Positions 12,841 to 24,365 of a stretch of 64,000 nucleotides of DNA are shown here, one piece after another; position 1 is the first letter of the stretch; every line of letters starts with the position of its first letter. The notes beneath the pieces were generated by a model. The model ran no database searches. It saw only the letters and a list, made by a program, of their open reading frames with translations, and was not told where the DNA came from. Source of the DNA: Pardosa pseudoannulata (Eukaryota > Arthropoda > Arachnida > Araneae > Lycosidae); the NCBI GenBank assembly GCA_032207245.1, contig CM063502.1, positions 68,463,616 through 68,527,615 of the forward strand, given 5' to 3'. The translations under genes and the position numbers were made by a program.

Positions 12841-13244
12841 TAAGGAAAATTCTCAGGGGTTTTCAAAACTTAAATCAAAGGTAAAAAATTCCCGCGTCAT
12901 TTTCCATTCCCCTTTTTAACCCCTAACCTAAATTGACCACTGGGGCTACAGGTTACGCCCTCAGAGAAGGGGCCTGGCCAATTAAACCTACATGGCCCTA
13001 TCGGACAATTTAGGAAAGGAGATACACGCTAGAGGAGAGAGATTTTTCTAGAGATATTTTCACACAGATGTTGACCCAGGTGTTACGTGTCTTGTACATA
13101 GAACTACATGCTAGTTGACCCTTAAGTTTGTCCTTGTGATGAAGTGGGAACCCGTCCTTCAAAGTTATCTTAATAAAGGTCTATAGCTGAAGCGGTATCA
13201 TTTTTATGGCTATGACTGCAAACCCCCGTCGAGAATTCAGTCTC

Positions 13245-13248
<4 letters not shown>
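12841..13248 (+). mobile_element. Microsatellite-bracketed element, copy A
   Basis: About 400 bp shared in direct orientation with 14026-14415. Matching landmarks are GGAAAATTCTCAGGGGTTTT at the left edge, TAACCCCTAACCTAAATTGA, CGGACAATTTAGGAAA, CAGATGTTGACC, GAAGTGGGAACCCGTCC and TATCTTAATAAAGGT. It runs from a (TA)n tract on the left to a (CA)n(TA)n tract on the right. It is relatively GC-rich and non-coding. Possible identities are the 3' part of a LINE with a microsatellite tail, or a non-autonomous element. No TIRs or target duplication are visible because both borders are microsatellite. Confidence 0.8.
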
Positions 13249-13341
<93 letters not shown>

Positions 13342-13362
13342 GTGTGTGCGCGCGTGTGCGTG
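13249..13362. repeat. (CA)n-(TA)n-(TG/CG)n compound repeat
   Basis: CA to 13298, TA to 13332, then a TG/CG alternating run (TGTGTGTGCGCGCGTGTGCG) at about 13339-13362. The CA...TG symmetry makes it nearly self-complementary. The alternating purine-pyrimidine CG/TG end is the kind of sequence that can adopt Z-DNA. Confidence 0.95.
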
Positions 13363-13882
13363 TATAGTTTCATGGATTGTTAGTGACAATGATGCCTCTT
13401 TAGGTAAACAAAACTATACAGAAAGAAATACAATCAAAAGAGTACGGTTAATTCAAAGTTGTTAAACATATATATTATTCAACAACAGAAAATTAGTTAA
13501 AAATATATGTTTCATTTGACTGCATATTAATGAAGCATAAGATTATAGTGAGACCTTTCAACTATAGACATGCAATTCACCCGTTCCTCGAGGCTTTCAC
13601 TTTTTAAGTTGCATAGAATATTTGTAGACTTATGATTGTAATAGGATCTATACTTGTTTTCAATGTCAATTTTTTGTATGATTCTGGCTTTCTTAATTTA
13701 GAGTCGCGACTACTCGTTTGTATTCCTGACACTTCTTGAAAAACGTTGTGCGCATTGACTAGACTGCAGTTGACTTCCGGTCCACGGGAAAGCAAATGAA
13801 TTTATTTATAGTACAGTGTACGAAAGTTACATCTTCCCTGGTACTTATAAAATAATTATACATAAAATCATATATCTATATT

Positions 13883-13886
<4 letters not shown>
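13363..13886. other. Unique spacer between repeat copies
   Basis: This is AT-rich sequence between the two element copies, with a somewhat higher-GC patch at 13680-13800. No feature was recognised. Confidence 0.35.
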
Positions 13887-13967
<81 letters not shown>

Positions 13968-13968
13968 A

Positions 13969-14025
<57 letters not shown>
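13887..14025. repeat. (TA)n microsatellite
   Basis: Near-pure TA with three interruptions (TGTATA, CTATATTTATA). It directly abuts the left edge of element copy B, as the (TC)n(TA)n tract does for copy A. Confidence 0.97.
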
Positions 14026-14028
<3 letters not shown>

Positions 14029-14413
14029 GAAAATTCTCAGGGGTTTTCAAATCTGATGTCAAGGGCTAAAAATTCCCGCATACTTTTGCATTCCCTTTTT
14101 TAACCCCTAACCTAAATTGACCACTAGGGCTACAGTTTACGCCCCCAGAGAAGGGCTCTGACCAATTATAACTCTACATTGTCCTAGCGGACAATTTAGG
14201 AAATGATTTGACTAGAGATTTTCCCACAGATGTTGACCAGGTGTTAGGGTCTTTTTACGTATAACTTCGTGCTAGATGACCCTTCAGTTTGTCGTGTTCC
14301 TATGATGAAGTGGGAACCCGTCCTCCAACGATATCTTAATAAAGGTATTTAGCTAAAACGGTGTCATTTTTATGGGCCATGATTACGACCACCCATCGAG
14401 AAGTCCGTCTTAT

Positions 14414-14415
<2 letters not shown>
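14026..14415 (+). mobile_element. Microsatellite-bracketed element, copy B
   Basis: Second copy of the element at 12841-13248. It has the same landmarks in the same order and about the same length, with scattered substitutions and small indels (for example it lacks the segment around ACACGCTAGAGG). It ends CTTATTAC before (TA)n, where copy A ends CTCATTAC before (CA)n. The boundary therefore appears to be a fixed element end followed by a variable simple repeat. Confidence 0.8.

Positions 14416-14468
<53 letters not shown>
14416..14468. repeat. (TA)n microsatellite
   Basis: 53 bp of TA at the right end of element copy B. Confidence 0.97.
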
Positions 14469-14471
<3 letters not shown>

Positions 14472-14970
14472 TTTAAAGGTTCAAACTGTACAACTTCACA
14501 GGAGCATTAGTCATTCATGAAAAAGACATTTATTTGGATATATACGTTTAGGGGCTTGTGTTATTTAGTTACTACCCGTCACTTAGAAAATGTGGTTACA
14601 TTTATTTTGTGTTATTAAAGTCATTTGCTTATATAATTCTCTTACAACTTGTGATGGTGAACTTTCTGATGTTTAAAAAACTCTAAGAATGATACAAGAT
14701 ATACAGTGATAAATTTTCCTTACTTTTTTGACATATGCAATGGTATATATACAGTTGAAAGTCATATAGATGAGTGGTGATTCCGCAAAAGAAAATAAAA
14801 AATCTGAAGAAATAATCGTACTGATAAATGTGAACTGATTCTTCCCTTCCTGTAAATATTCGTACGGTATTTTTCTGCTCCTTCATACTAAATTGATGAG
14901 TATAATTGATGTATTGTTTGATTGATTATATATAATTATTTACGGTCTGTGATTCTGAGAAAAAAAACAG
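14469..14970. other. AT-rich unique DNA
   Basis: No feature was recognised. Confidence 0.35.
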
Positions 14971-15905
14971 TCAGGTATTGAAGAGGTATTTTAAATTTAC
15001 CGGGTACACTTTTCAAGAAAAACTCGGTTTGTCATAATTTGGTTGTCTCTTGGATTTAGTAACATGTTTGGTGCATATTCATTTCAAAATTAATTTTCCA
15101 AAAAGAAAAATTGTGCAATTTTTTAAAATTCTAAGCATTTTATTTTTTATTTTGATGAATCAATTGAAGAGGTATTTTAAATTTACCGGGTACACTTTTC
15201 AAGAAAAAATCGGTTTGTCATAATTAGGTTGTCTCTTGGATTTAGTAACATGTTTGGTGTATATTCATTTCAAAATTAATTTTTCAAAAAGAAAAATCGT
15301 GCAATTTTTTAAAATTCTTTTTTATTATGATGAATCAATTGAAGAGGTATTTTAAATTTACCGGGTACACTTTTCAAGAAAAATCGGTTTGTCCTAATTA
15401 GGTTGTCTCTTGTATTAAGTAACATGTTTGGTGTATATTCATTTCAAAATTAACTTTTCAAAAAGAAAAATTGTGCAATTTTTTAAAATTCTTTTATATT
15501 TTTAAAGCAATTTATTTTTTATTATGATGAATCAATTGAAAAGGTATTTTAAATTTACCGGGTACACTTTTCAAGAAAAAATCGGTTTGTCATAATTAGG
15601 TTTACTTTTAGATTTAGCAACATGTTTGGTGTATATTAATTTCAAAATTAATTTTTCAAAAAGAAAAATTGTGCAATTTTTTAAAATTCTTTTATATTTT
15701 TAAAGCAATTTATTTTTTATTATGATGAATCAATTGAAAAGGTATTTTAAATTTACCGGGTACACTTTTCAAGAAAAAATCGGTTTGTCATAATTAGGTT
15801 TACTTTTAGATTTAGCAACATGTTTGGTGTATATTAATTTCAAAATTAATTTTTCAAAAAGAAAAATTGCACAATTTTTAAAAATTTTTTTAGATTGTTT
15901 CATTA
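14971..15905. repeat. Five-unit tandem array, period 175-198 bp
   Basis: Units begin at ATTGAA(G/A)A(A/G)GGTATT at 14977, 15163, 15338, 15535 and 15733. Each contains TTTACCGGGTACACTTTTCA, TCGGTTTGTC, AACATGTTTGGTG and a TGTGCAATTTTTT block. Units 4 and 5 are identical over roughly their first 140 bp. Units 3 and 4 share the same long AT-rich tail, missing from units 1 and 2. This pattern indicates recent expansion from the right-hand side. No coding frame. Confidence 0.95.
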
Positions 15906-16279
15906 TAATGAAACTATATTAAATGGCATCCTGATGAATGACGCTTTAAGTTTATGGATATTTTTTGGATAATTGCCAGTAGATTTTTCTGGATGATGAT
16001 TTTAGTGAAAATATTTTTTCATTGGATGTGATACATATATCATTTAAATGCTTCTTAATTCGTGAAATGCACTTCTCATAAAATATCCCATTTCGCCTTA
16101 ATACATTTATCTTTTTGGAACATCAAGTCTTTAAGGACAACTTCAAGTCACTCTATTTCCGCAAAGGTGTCATTAATCGAAAATGCAGAATAATATATAT
16201 TTTTTAAGCCAGGAAGAAAGGGTAGGTGATAAGAGCCGCATTTCGAATTGAACTGTATTCTGTTAAGTTCGTGTTTAAA
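15906..16279. other. AT-rich unique DNA
   Basis: No feature was recognised. Confidence 0.35.
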
Positions 16280-16620
16280 CACTTAAGTAATGGATGGTAA
16301 TGATGCCACAGCAGGATAAAGAATCTCTCTCGAAGAATCCACTCGTAGTGAATGAGTATGAATTCAAATCGGCTGTTTCGGAATTCGGCGTATGGCATTT
16401 CACTTCTGCTTCACTAATGGGCCGGGATGCGGCACCAGCTCTAGGGCGCTGCGATGCTTATCTCTGCCTAGTGATGACATTGACAAAAATGGTGCGCGTG
16501 GGAAAATGAAATTGCATTCATTATAGAGATTGGGAGTGTCCACCATACAGGTGCTTCGATTGGGCGTGGCGGAAGTTTCCGATTGGTTGACTTTTTATTG
16601 AGGATCCCTTGAATCTCTTC
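16280..16620. promoter_or_regulatory. GC-richer islet with promoter-like motifs
   Basis: This islet has clearly higher GC than either side. Within 30 bp it carries an ATTGG (inverted CCAAT) at 16559-16563, a GC/KLF-like GGGCGTGGC at 16562-16570, an NF-kB/Rel-like GGAAGTTTCC at 16571-16580 and a second ATTGG at 16582-16586. No TATA box and no convincing downstream open frame were seen. Frames of 71 codons (16294-16509) and 69 codons (minus strand, 16595-16804) look like chance. It could be a promoter, enhancer or conserved element. Confidence 0.3.
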
Positions 16621-19585
16621 TGCCAAATTCTCTCAGAAGTGATATGATCTCAATAAAAATTTTTCGCTGAGGAATAATGCGTTTTTGCCGCAAAGATACG
16701 ATCCGAATTAAAAATACATTATGCATTGCCAACGATTCTTTATGGGCTTTTTGTTGTTGTTCGCGGTCATTCTTAAAATACCTCCATACAGGCAATAAAT
16801 TCACCTCATCTTCAAGCTATTTTTTAGCATGTTAAGATTTGTAATCGTGTACGGGAGGTTGTCGTTTTATTTAATTACGTGCTCTTTATTAAGAAAGTCA
16901 TTTATTAAGTTCGTATCACAACCAGTTTTATTTTACTAGGGAATAAATAATTTAATGACGGCTATTATAGAATAGTTTTGAAGTTCTTTAAAGAATATTG
17001 CATTAGCATAACTATAGCTTGGCTGGTGGCTTTAATAAATTAAAAACATTTTTTAAACATTTGAGTTTTTTTCTTTCTAACCGTCTGAAATGTACCACTA
17101 TACGTGCCAGTATAATTGATGTCTAAAGGGAAGCATTCTGTAGATACTTTATAAAGAAGCAAGACATGTTAGAGGAACTTGACTTACCTTATCTAATAAA
17201 AAGTATTGTACATCAGCCAACACTTTCAAAAGTAAAAATACTGTTAGTGAACTACTGAAGAAATTTTTAATTTAACTCATTTTACTAATGATTTGTTAAA
17301 ATTTGGTATGAAATAATTAAAAAGAGAGTAGATCTTCTTTATATTATTGGGGCTTTTTAGCGTTATATAATTAAAGAATTATTCAGTTATTTTAATTCTT
17401 AAAAGCAAATGACCATCGAAAACATAAGTGAGACTTATGTTAATCCAAATTAGTATCTTTAACAATAATCGAAATAAAATCTTTAAAAAAGAATATAGCG
17501 TCATAGTCGAATGAACTAATTTAACCGAGTAAGTTATTTTTGTTATTTTTTTAAAATATTATTTTAGAACAGCTATAGGTACAAGTTGTATTAATATTTA
17601 AAATTGCCAAAAAAGGCAATTTTTATTTAAAGAGTTATAATAATTCAAAATATTTTTTCTTGTTATCTGAATTTTCATATATACCAAGCAAAAACTTTTT
17701 TCTTAGATTAGGAATAAATGGGAAGTCCCACCATTATATAGTATATTCATAAGTTCTTTTTAGCGCATTTCAGTGGCTTCCACTAATATTTCAATCTATA
17801 TTTTTTCGAGTAAATTATCCGTTTTCTGTGTAGTGTTGTATTATATCCTAATAGTGTTCTCCTCAATTACAGCTATGATAAACATAGAATGTATTAATTA
17901 TTCCTTGCTGATTCAGTCAGAACTTTACATTATGGATCTAAGATCTTTTCACTTCTTCATGCTTGTTAATTTATTAATTGCAGTAACATCACTGGTCATT
18001 TTGAACTCGCTATAATTCTCACGTTATTGTAGCGTTTCCGTAAGTTCTGGCAAATGAAGAATACCTTACCTTCTTTTTTACATTGTACCTTATAAAAAGT
18101 GGAGAAAAGAGAGTTCCTGCTCAAAATTCCGAGCTCAGCTTTTTTTTTTCAAATTTATTGCAATAATTTTGAGAAATCCTTTAATAATTGAAGTTTATCA
18201 TAATTGTGAATAAAGCTGCATATTACAGTACTATGTGTGTTGTAAATTCCCCTTTAGTACATTGTGAGCACTGAAACAAGGCAATTTAAGAGTCAACAGA
18301 GCTTGAATTGTTTTATAATTAACTCCGCATATGATAGATTCAGTGAAATAAATGAAAAAACACTATTGCACTATTGTGTGAATTATTAATGTAATTTTAA
18401 ATAAAATCAACATCATTTTATAGGCGTAAAAAGCAGACATAGTACAGCTGAAAGTAAATGAAGTTAACAGATTTAAAAAAAAAATTATATATTCCTTACG
18501 CACATAATTTAATTACTATTTTAATTAAAGTTTAAAAAAATCATAAATTATAAATAGTAAAATATTTATTGAATTTCATAGAAATAAATGCGCAGAAATA
18601 TAAATAAAATAAGATTAAAAAATCTTACAGAATGTAATTAAGCTAAACAGTAAGAATAAAACTGCATGCAAAATACAGAAATAAAATAAGATTTGAAAGA
18701 AGTAAATTACTTGTCCATTTTTTTAATGTTTTCCAATTTTTATAAATTTAAATGGAATAAATACCATTCATTTTAGTTATTAAACTTTCTTCGATTTTTT
18801 TGACAATAATTTTTATTGTTTAATAAGTAAGATTTTTAAGGAACCAAAATTAAAAAAAAAAATAATGCATTAAAATATTAATTTTTTATGGTTTAATCGC
18901 ATTGGCTTCTGATGTATTTAATTACACTTCTCATTCATATACTAATAAAAATGTCTTACTCTAAATAATTATTCACCTTAAAAGATTCAGTCCACCTACT
19001 GCAGTAACCAATAATTAAATATTAAATTAACAGTAAAATACTCATTAGATAGTAAAGACCTTCCAGATTTGCAGTGTTAAACCTACAGCTTTGTACTAAT
19101 TTGCTTATTTGTAAGGTTTGCATTTATAATTTATATTTGTAAATAAATATTTGTTCATAATATAAGGTAGATACAGAGCTTAGATTTAATTAAAGGCATA
19201 TGATCTCATTTATACTGAAAATTTAAGAAATTAAAAACGCTCGGTTAAGCTATGTATAATACACACTAATCTCTGATCTTCATGATTTTGCTTTTAATGT
19301 AACAGAGTGCATAAATTCACTAATAAAAATTAATTGAAGATATTAAGAGTCAAAAGGGAACTCAGAGTATTTTCATTTGGTGTGCTCGTCAGGGAAACAA
19401 AATTAATTACTACTAGAGAAGAAATTATGATTGCTGTCCGTACCACTCTTTTGATATTGCTTCAACCAAAAATAATAAACATAATTAATCTAGCTTGTTC
19501 AAAGTCTTTTTGAACCAATGAACTTTTCATTAGGATTATTGAACTACAGGTTACATTTTTAATGCAATTTCTTTTTAAGTAGTTA
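16621..19585. other. AT-rich unique DNA
   Basis: About 3 kb of very AT-rich sequence without a recognised gene, RNA or clear tandem repeat. Short A- and T-runs are frequent. An 80-codon plus-strand frame at 17773-18015 is hydrophobic but has no recognisable family signature. Confidence 0.4.
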
Positions 19586-19589
19586 TTAA

Positions 19590-20345
19590 TTAATAATTAT
19601 AATGATGAGTCATTACACTAAATTACAGTTACTGGAGAATGACGCCCATTAAACCGTGTTTAATATTTTTAGTGCCTCTTAATTAATTAAATACTTGAAA
19701 TGTAATTTGGAAATTCTATAGCAGTCTCTATAGGAAGTTTTCTCAAAATTAAAAAAGGGCTCAAATTGCATTTTATTGAACTTATTTGTTTTTATTTATT
19801 TATTTATTTATTTTTAAATTGAGTTTCATTTGAGAGATTTGGAAGAGGTTGGAATGATAAGCTTAATAATATTGCATGCGCTGACAATCTCGTTCTGGTT
19901 ACCTGAGAGAGGATTTTGTTTCCTTTTATATCTCGGATAATTTGTATGAAATAATTTATGTTTCTACAGATGTCATAATTAATATTTATAATGATTAATC
20001 ATTATCCTAAATTACATTTACTAGAGAATGAAGCCCATCAAACCCTGCATGATATTTTTAGTACCTGTTAATTATTTAAATCCTTGAAATGTATTTTTAA
20101 AATTCAATGTGTCTTCTGTGGGAAATTTTCTCAAAATTAAAAACAAAAAAACTGGTTCTAATTATGTTTTTTTAAACGCATTTAGCTTTCCATGTTTCGT
20201 ATGACAGATATGGAAGAGGGTGGAATGATAGGTGCAAAAGTAATGCACTCGTCGACAGTCTCGTTCCGGTAATCTGACAGGGTGTTTTTCTTCTTTTTAT
20301 TTGCCGCCTAACTTGTATGAAATATTTTATGTTGCTACAAATTTC
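19590..20345. repeat. Two-unit tandem duplication, period about 389 bp
   Basis: Unit 1 and unit 2 share AATGAT(G/T)A(G/A)TCATTA (19601; 19990), ACTAGAGAATGA(C/A)GCCCAT, TTTTTAGT, CTTGAAATGTA, TTTTCTCAAAATTAAAAA, GGAAGAGG(T/G)TGGAATGATA and TTGTATGAAATA. The right end of unit 2 runs into the GC-richer sequence at 20345. Divergence is high, so the duplication is old. Confidence 0.8.
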
Positions 20346-20389
20346 GGAAGCGATTCGGGCGCGTGTTGTGTTAACGGTGTGATGGGAGG

Positions 20390-20422
<33 letters not shown>

Positions 20423-20700
20423 TGTGTGTATGGATTGTTTGACATCGAACTGGTTTGGAGGAGATGCAGCTGTAGCCCCGAAACAAGTTTTGTCACATAC
20501 CGAGCTGTCAAAAGGAATCAGAGTGCGCCACCGGTTGTCGGCTGGTGAACCGATGCCCGCGACACAAAAACACCGAAGACGAACACAGACACACATGACT
20601 ACTTGCTGTCGGATAATCACACATAAACATTTAGGGATGATATGGTTCGACATTGCATGTGATTAGGAAAGATGAAAATATCCATGTAAACGAATTATCT
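20346..20700. promoter_or_regulatory. GC-richer islet with (TG)n
   Basis: It contains a (TG)n tract at 20389-20430 and, downstream, motif-like words: TGTCA within GAGCTGTCAAAAGG (Meis/Homothorax-like), GATTAGG and GGATAATC (Otx/Bicoid-like), and TGTAAACG (forkhead-like). Overlapping frames of 104-121 codons on both strands are mutually inconsistent and partly run through (TG)n. I do not call a gene. Confidence 0.25.
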
Positions 20701-20794
20701 GGACAGCGTCCAACTAATATTTCGACCTCTGAAGGATTTGCAGTTGACGTTCCTGTTAATGGATGCCATTAATAAAACCACCTTGCCTTGTAGT

Positions 20795-21612
20795 CCATTA
20801 AGGGCATTCTCTGTTATCCAAGATTGAAAAAAAGTCTTACAAACTGATATCTTTTTATTGTTCTTGCATTGTCATAAAGAACTTTCGGCACTGGAATTAA
20901 GACATTGAGATTGTATTTTCCAAATAGTAGCTTGTTGTTAAATGAGTTTTACTGATGTAAAAGTTATTTTTTTTTTGTATTAATTTAATTTTAGAGTGTT
21001 ATTAAGGATTGCCCTTAAGTAATTTGCAATTCCTTTCAATCAGCATTTTAATATTATCTTTCGGAAATATTAATAGGCATTCTCTGTTATCCAAGATTGA
21101 ACAAAAGTCTTACAAACTGATATCTTTTTATTGTTCTAGCATTGTCATAAAGAACTTTCGGCATTGGAATAAAGACTTTGAGGTTGAATTTTCCAAATAG
21201 TAACTTGTCGTTAGATGAGTTTTACTGATGTAAAGTTACTATCTTCGTATTAATTTAATTTTAGAGTGATTAAGGATTGCCCATGAGTACTTTACAATTC
21301 CTTTCAATCAGCATTTCAATATTATCTGTCAGAAATATTAATGGCCATTCTCTGATATCCAAGATTGAACAAAAGTCTCACAAACTGATATCGTTTTATT
21401 GTTCTAGCATTTCATAAAGTACTTTCGGCACAGGAATAAAGACATTGAGATTGCATTTTTCAAATTGTAGCTTGTCGTTAGATGAGTTTAAGTGATGTAA
21501 AAGTTATTATTTTTGTATTAATTTAGTTTTGGAGTGATTAAGGATTGCCCTTAAGTAATTTACAATTCTTTTCAATCAGCATTTCAATATTATCTTTTGG
21601 TAATATTTAAGA
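20795..21612. repeat. Three-unit tandem array, period about 270 bp
   Basis: Units start at GGC(C)ATTCTCTG(T/A)TATCC near 20803, 21076 and 21343. Each contains ACAAACTGATATC, ATAAAG(A/T)ACTTTCGGCA, GATGAGTTTAA/TTACTGATG, AAGGATTGCCC and TTTCAATCAGCATTT. Similarity between units is high. A 63-codon frame in unit 1-2 is not conserved in the others. It lies directly beside the previous, unrelated array and the GC-richer islet. Confidence 0.93.
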
Positions 21613-23395
21613 CTTATTTTTTTAAAAAATACATAAGACAGTTGTATACATAGCTTTTCAATTCTAGATGTTTGTCGAAATTTAATCCTAGTTATAACAT
21701 ATAAACTTCACCAATCGCTAAAGGAAACGATTAAAATGAATCTCACTAAGGTATCATAGTGAGTTTTTATTCCATTTCAAGATATTTTATTACAACAAAA
21801 TGGAAAATGTGTAATAAAGAGATAAATGTAATAAAAAAGAGCTTCCTTTTGGATATTGCTTCAATTGAAATCTACAAATTATTTACTTACAAAGTTATCT
21901 TATTTCACGTTTCATATATGATAATATTAAAATATACTTTACAGACTCAATTCAGATTTACTGTATTAAAAATTAATTGCTTTCTAGTATAAAGTATTTG
22001 CATTTTAGCTTTTATTTTTGAGAATATATTTTACAAACATAGTCAATTTCTCAGGAAAGCTATAGGTTGGTATCGTTGTTATAGTACTATAAATACCAAA
22101 AATATTATGGAATATATAGTTTTTTTATTTATTTAGATCCTATAAATAAATGTTCAAGCTATACTGCTTGGTAATTTTGATTGTGTTTTAATTTTTTTAT
22201 GCTCAATTTAAAGTCTTCTTCCAAATCGTATGTAACAATACATTTAATTTTTCTCTCAAATGAAACTTCCGAAATAATTAAAAAAGAGAAGGGTTGCAAC
22301 AATGGTTAAATAATATGGTAGAAAATATTTAAAAAATAATCTAAAAAAATAGACTGAGAAAATGTAAAATTTCTATTCATCAAAATATTTTATTATATGG
22401 AAATGTAATAATTGAAATAATGGAAGCAGTTGAAAATTCCTAAGAGAATAAGTTAATAATTTTCTCCTTAGAATGCATAAAATTGTACAGCTGTTATATT
22501 TTAATTAAAGTTATTTATAACAAATTGAAAAATGTTAATTTTGATTATTATTTTAAGCCAATTCTTCGTTTGTGTAAAAATATCATATTTGCATTATTTT
22601 AAACAAAGAAGTATAGCCTTCATTGGATTACAATTAATATATTTTACTTTTTCGTTAGCTGCTAATTTGTTATTAATATAGCTTTAATCCTAAATGTGTT
22701 CAAATCTTTTAATTTTCACTTATTAATTTTTATTTGATTTTATTCTTATTCCTTTGCTTACTTTAAAGTCATAGGATGGGTTTTAAAAGTTAGAAGTCCC
22801 AAATTTGGCGTAAATGTAAACTTGAAAATGCTTGTATGTATATATTTGAATGGATCTATAGATAATAATAAATTTGATATATATTGAACCTTAAATATTC
22901 TGTGGGAGAAACTCATTCGTTATAGGGAAGGTGCATAGGTCTTTAGTTATGCATATACATTACAACATTGATTAATCTTTAAGAGTGTAAACTTTCTGCA
23001 CGCTCACACAGTATTGTTCGGGAAGCGATAAAGATCCTCTACTAATTTACATAAGAATGAAGTGAAACAATTATTTGGCATTGTTTTATACATGAGTGAT
23101 TTTTCACCTTTCTTAAAGACGAATATGCTGGTATCCGTCGAATATATATTCTGGTATCCATTAGAAGTTCATGTGACCTTTGCAAATTCAAAGTTTTTAG
23201 TAGTCAGGATCGTATTCTATCCTCTTCTTTCAATCGACAAATCCATTCTGAAGATGGAAGTCGATGTCTTTTAAATGCGGCCTGCAGGTAGTGTAGTAGC
23301 AACTGCCACCTACGAAGAATATACTCCTACTGCAGCAGTAAATGGATAATACACATCTGATATGAAATAAAACAAATAAACAAGCTTTTATTTTC
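21613..23395. other. AT-rich unique DNA
   Basis: No feature was recognised. A short higher-GC patch at 23270-23335 contains CTGCAGGTAG and CTACTGCAG as loose inverted arms. Confidence 0.4.
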
Positions 23396-23620
23396 TCTGT
23401 AGCGAGTGCGGTGAGGCCTATCAGGAAGAGCTAGACTGACAGTCGATCATGGGAATGGTGTGATTTCCACACCTGAGTCCAAACTTGCAAGTGGTATCGC
23501 CAACGGTATCAAACACTTACGTCCAAAATTACTCACGATCCGACCGGAATCATGTAAGAACACGTGGCTTAGCACGCAGTCGTGCTCACCCAAGCACATT
23601 AGAACGCTGACTTTTTATTT
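23396..23620. promoter_or_regulatory. GC-richer islet, unclassified
   Basis: About 200 bp of higher-GC sequence (AGCGAGTGCGGTGAGG to ACCCAAGCACATTAG) with no repeat match elsewhere in the window and no recognised product. It could be an old transposon fragment or conserved DNA. Confidence 0.2.
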
Positions 23621-23694
23621 ATTTATTACTAGTTTTTTTTAGCTCCTACGTTTTATTTTAACTCTGGTTATTATTATTTTTGCAAGATTTTGCT

Positions 23695-24365
23695 TATCAG
23701 TTGGGCAGGTAGCCCTCAATTATAGCATTAGCGAAATAACGTAATTGCTCCCCCCATAAAGAAAAAGAATCACCACGAGCCGGTGATAAAAAAAAATAAA
23801 AAGGGCAAAAAATAACAAAAAGGAAACCAAAATTGTGAAGCGCCTCTCTTCGGAGACGGCTGTGAAGAAAATCACCCTTGACAGTTTCAGTTACATCATT
23901 TGAACGAAACGTCAACAAATGAAATCTGCAAACCGAAGTCCCACTGCGTTTTGATACAGCAGCGGAATTCCAAGCATTTGCTTGCCTCTGCTCCACGAGA
24001 AGCTGAAGTATAGGGTGGGACGAAGTGCACTTTTGATGTGGGTAGGGGGAAAGCATCTCAGTCCCCCTGATTGGCGCAGAACTCTGTCTGGAAAGACTGC
24101 GATGATTAATGAACTTGTCGAAGCCGTAATTTACGTGTGCTAAAACTGTTTTACTCTTCTTTCTGAGCTATCAAGCTGATTGGGTCGACTTCAGAGAAGT
24201 CAGCAAGCATCAGACTCGAGCAAAACGTGTCCATATGAGGTTATTTTTTGCCCTTGTTTCTTGCTCCTCTTTATCTCAGGGTACTTAACTTTTCTTTTGT
24301 TCGCTTTTCATCACCTCTGTCGTTTGAAAATATCTCTGCCGACGCTACCGTTTTTGAATGGATTA
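23695..24365. promoter_or_regulatory. GC-richer islet with clustered TF-like motifs
   Basis: One of the longest higher-GC stretches. It contains two ATTGG boxes (24070-24074, 24179-24183), the Exd/Pbx-Hox composite word TGATTAAT (24103-24110) and a STAT-like inverted repeat GACTTCAGAGAAGTC (24187-24201, TTC-N3-GAA). A 119-codon minus-strand frame (23697-24056) lacks any recognised domain. An enhancer or distal promoter is the simplest reading but is inferred. Confidence 0.3.

Noticed and set aside
23697..24056. 119-codon minus-strand frame
   Set aside because: Translation has no domain, and the DNA looks like a regulatory islet with motif clusters.
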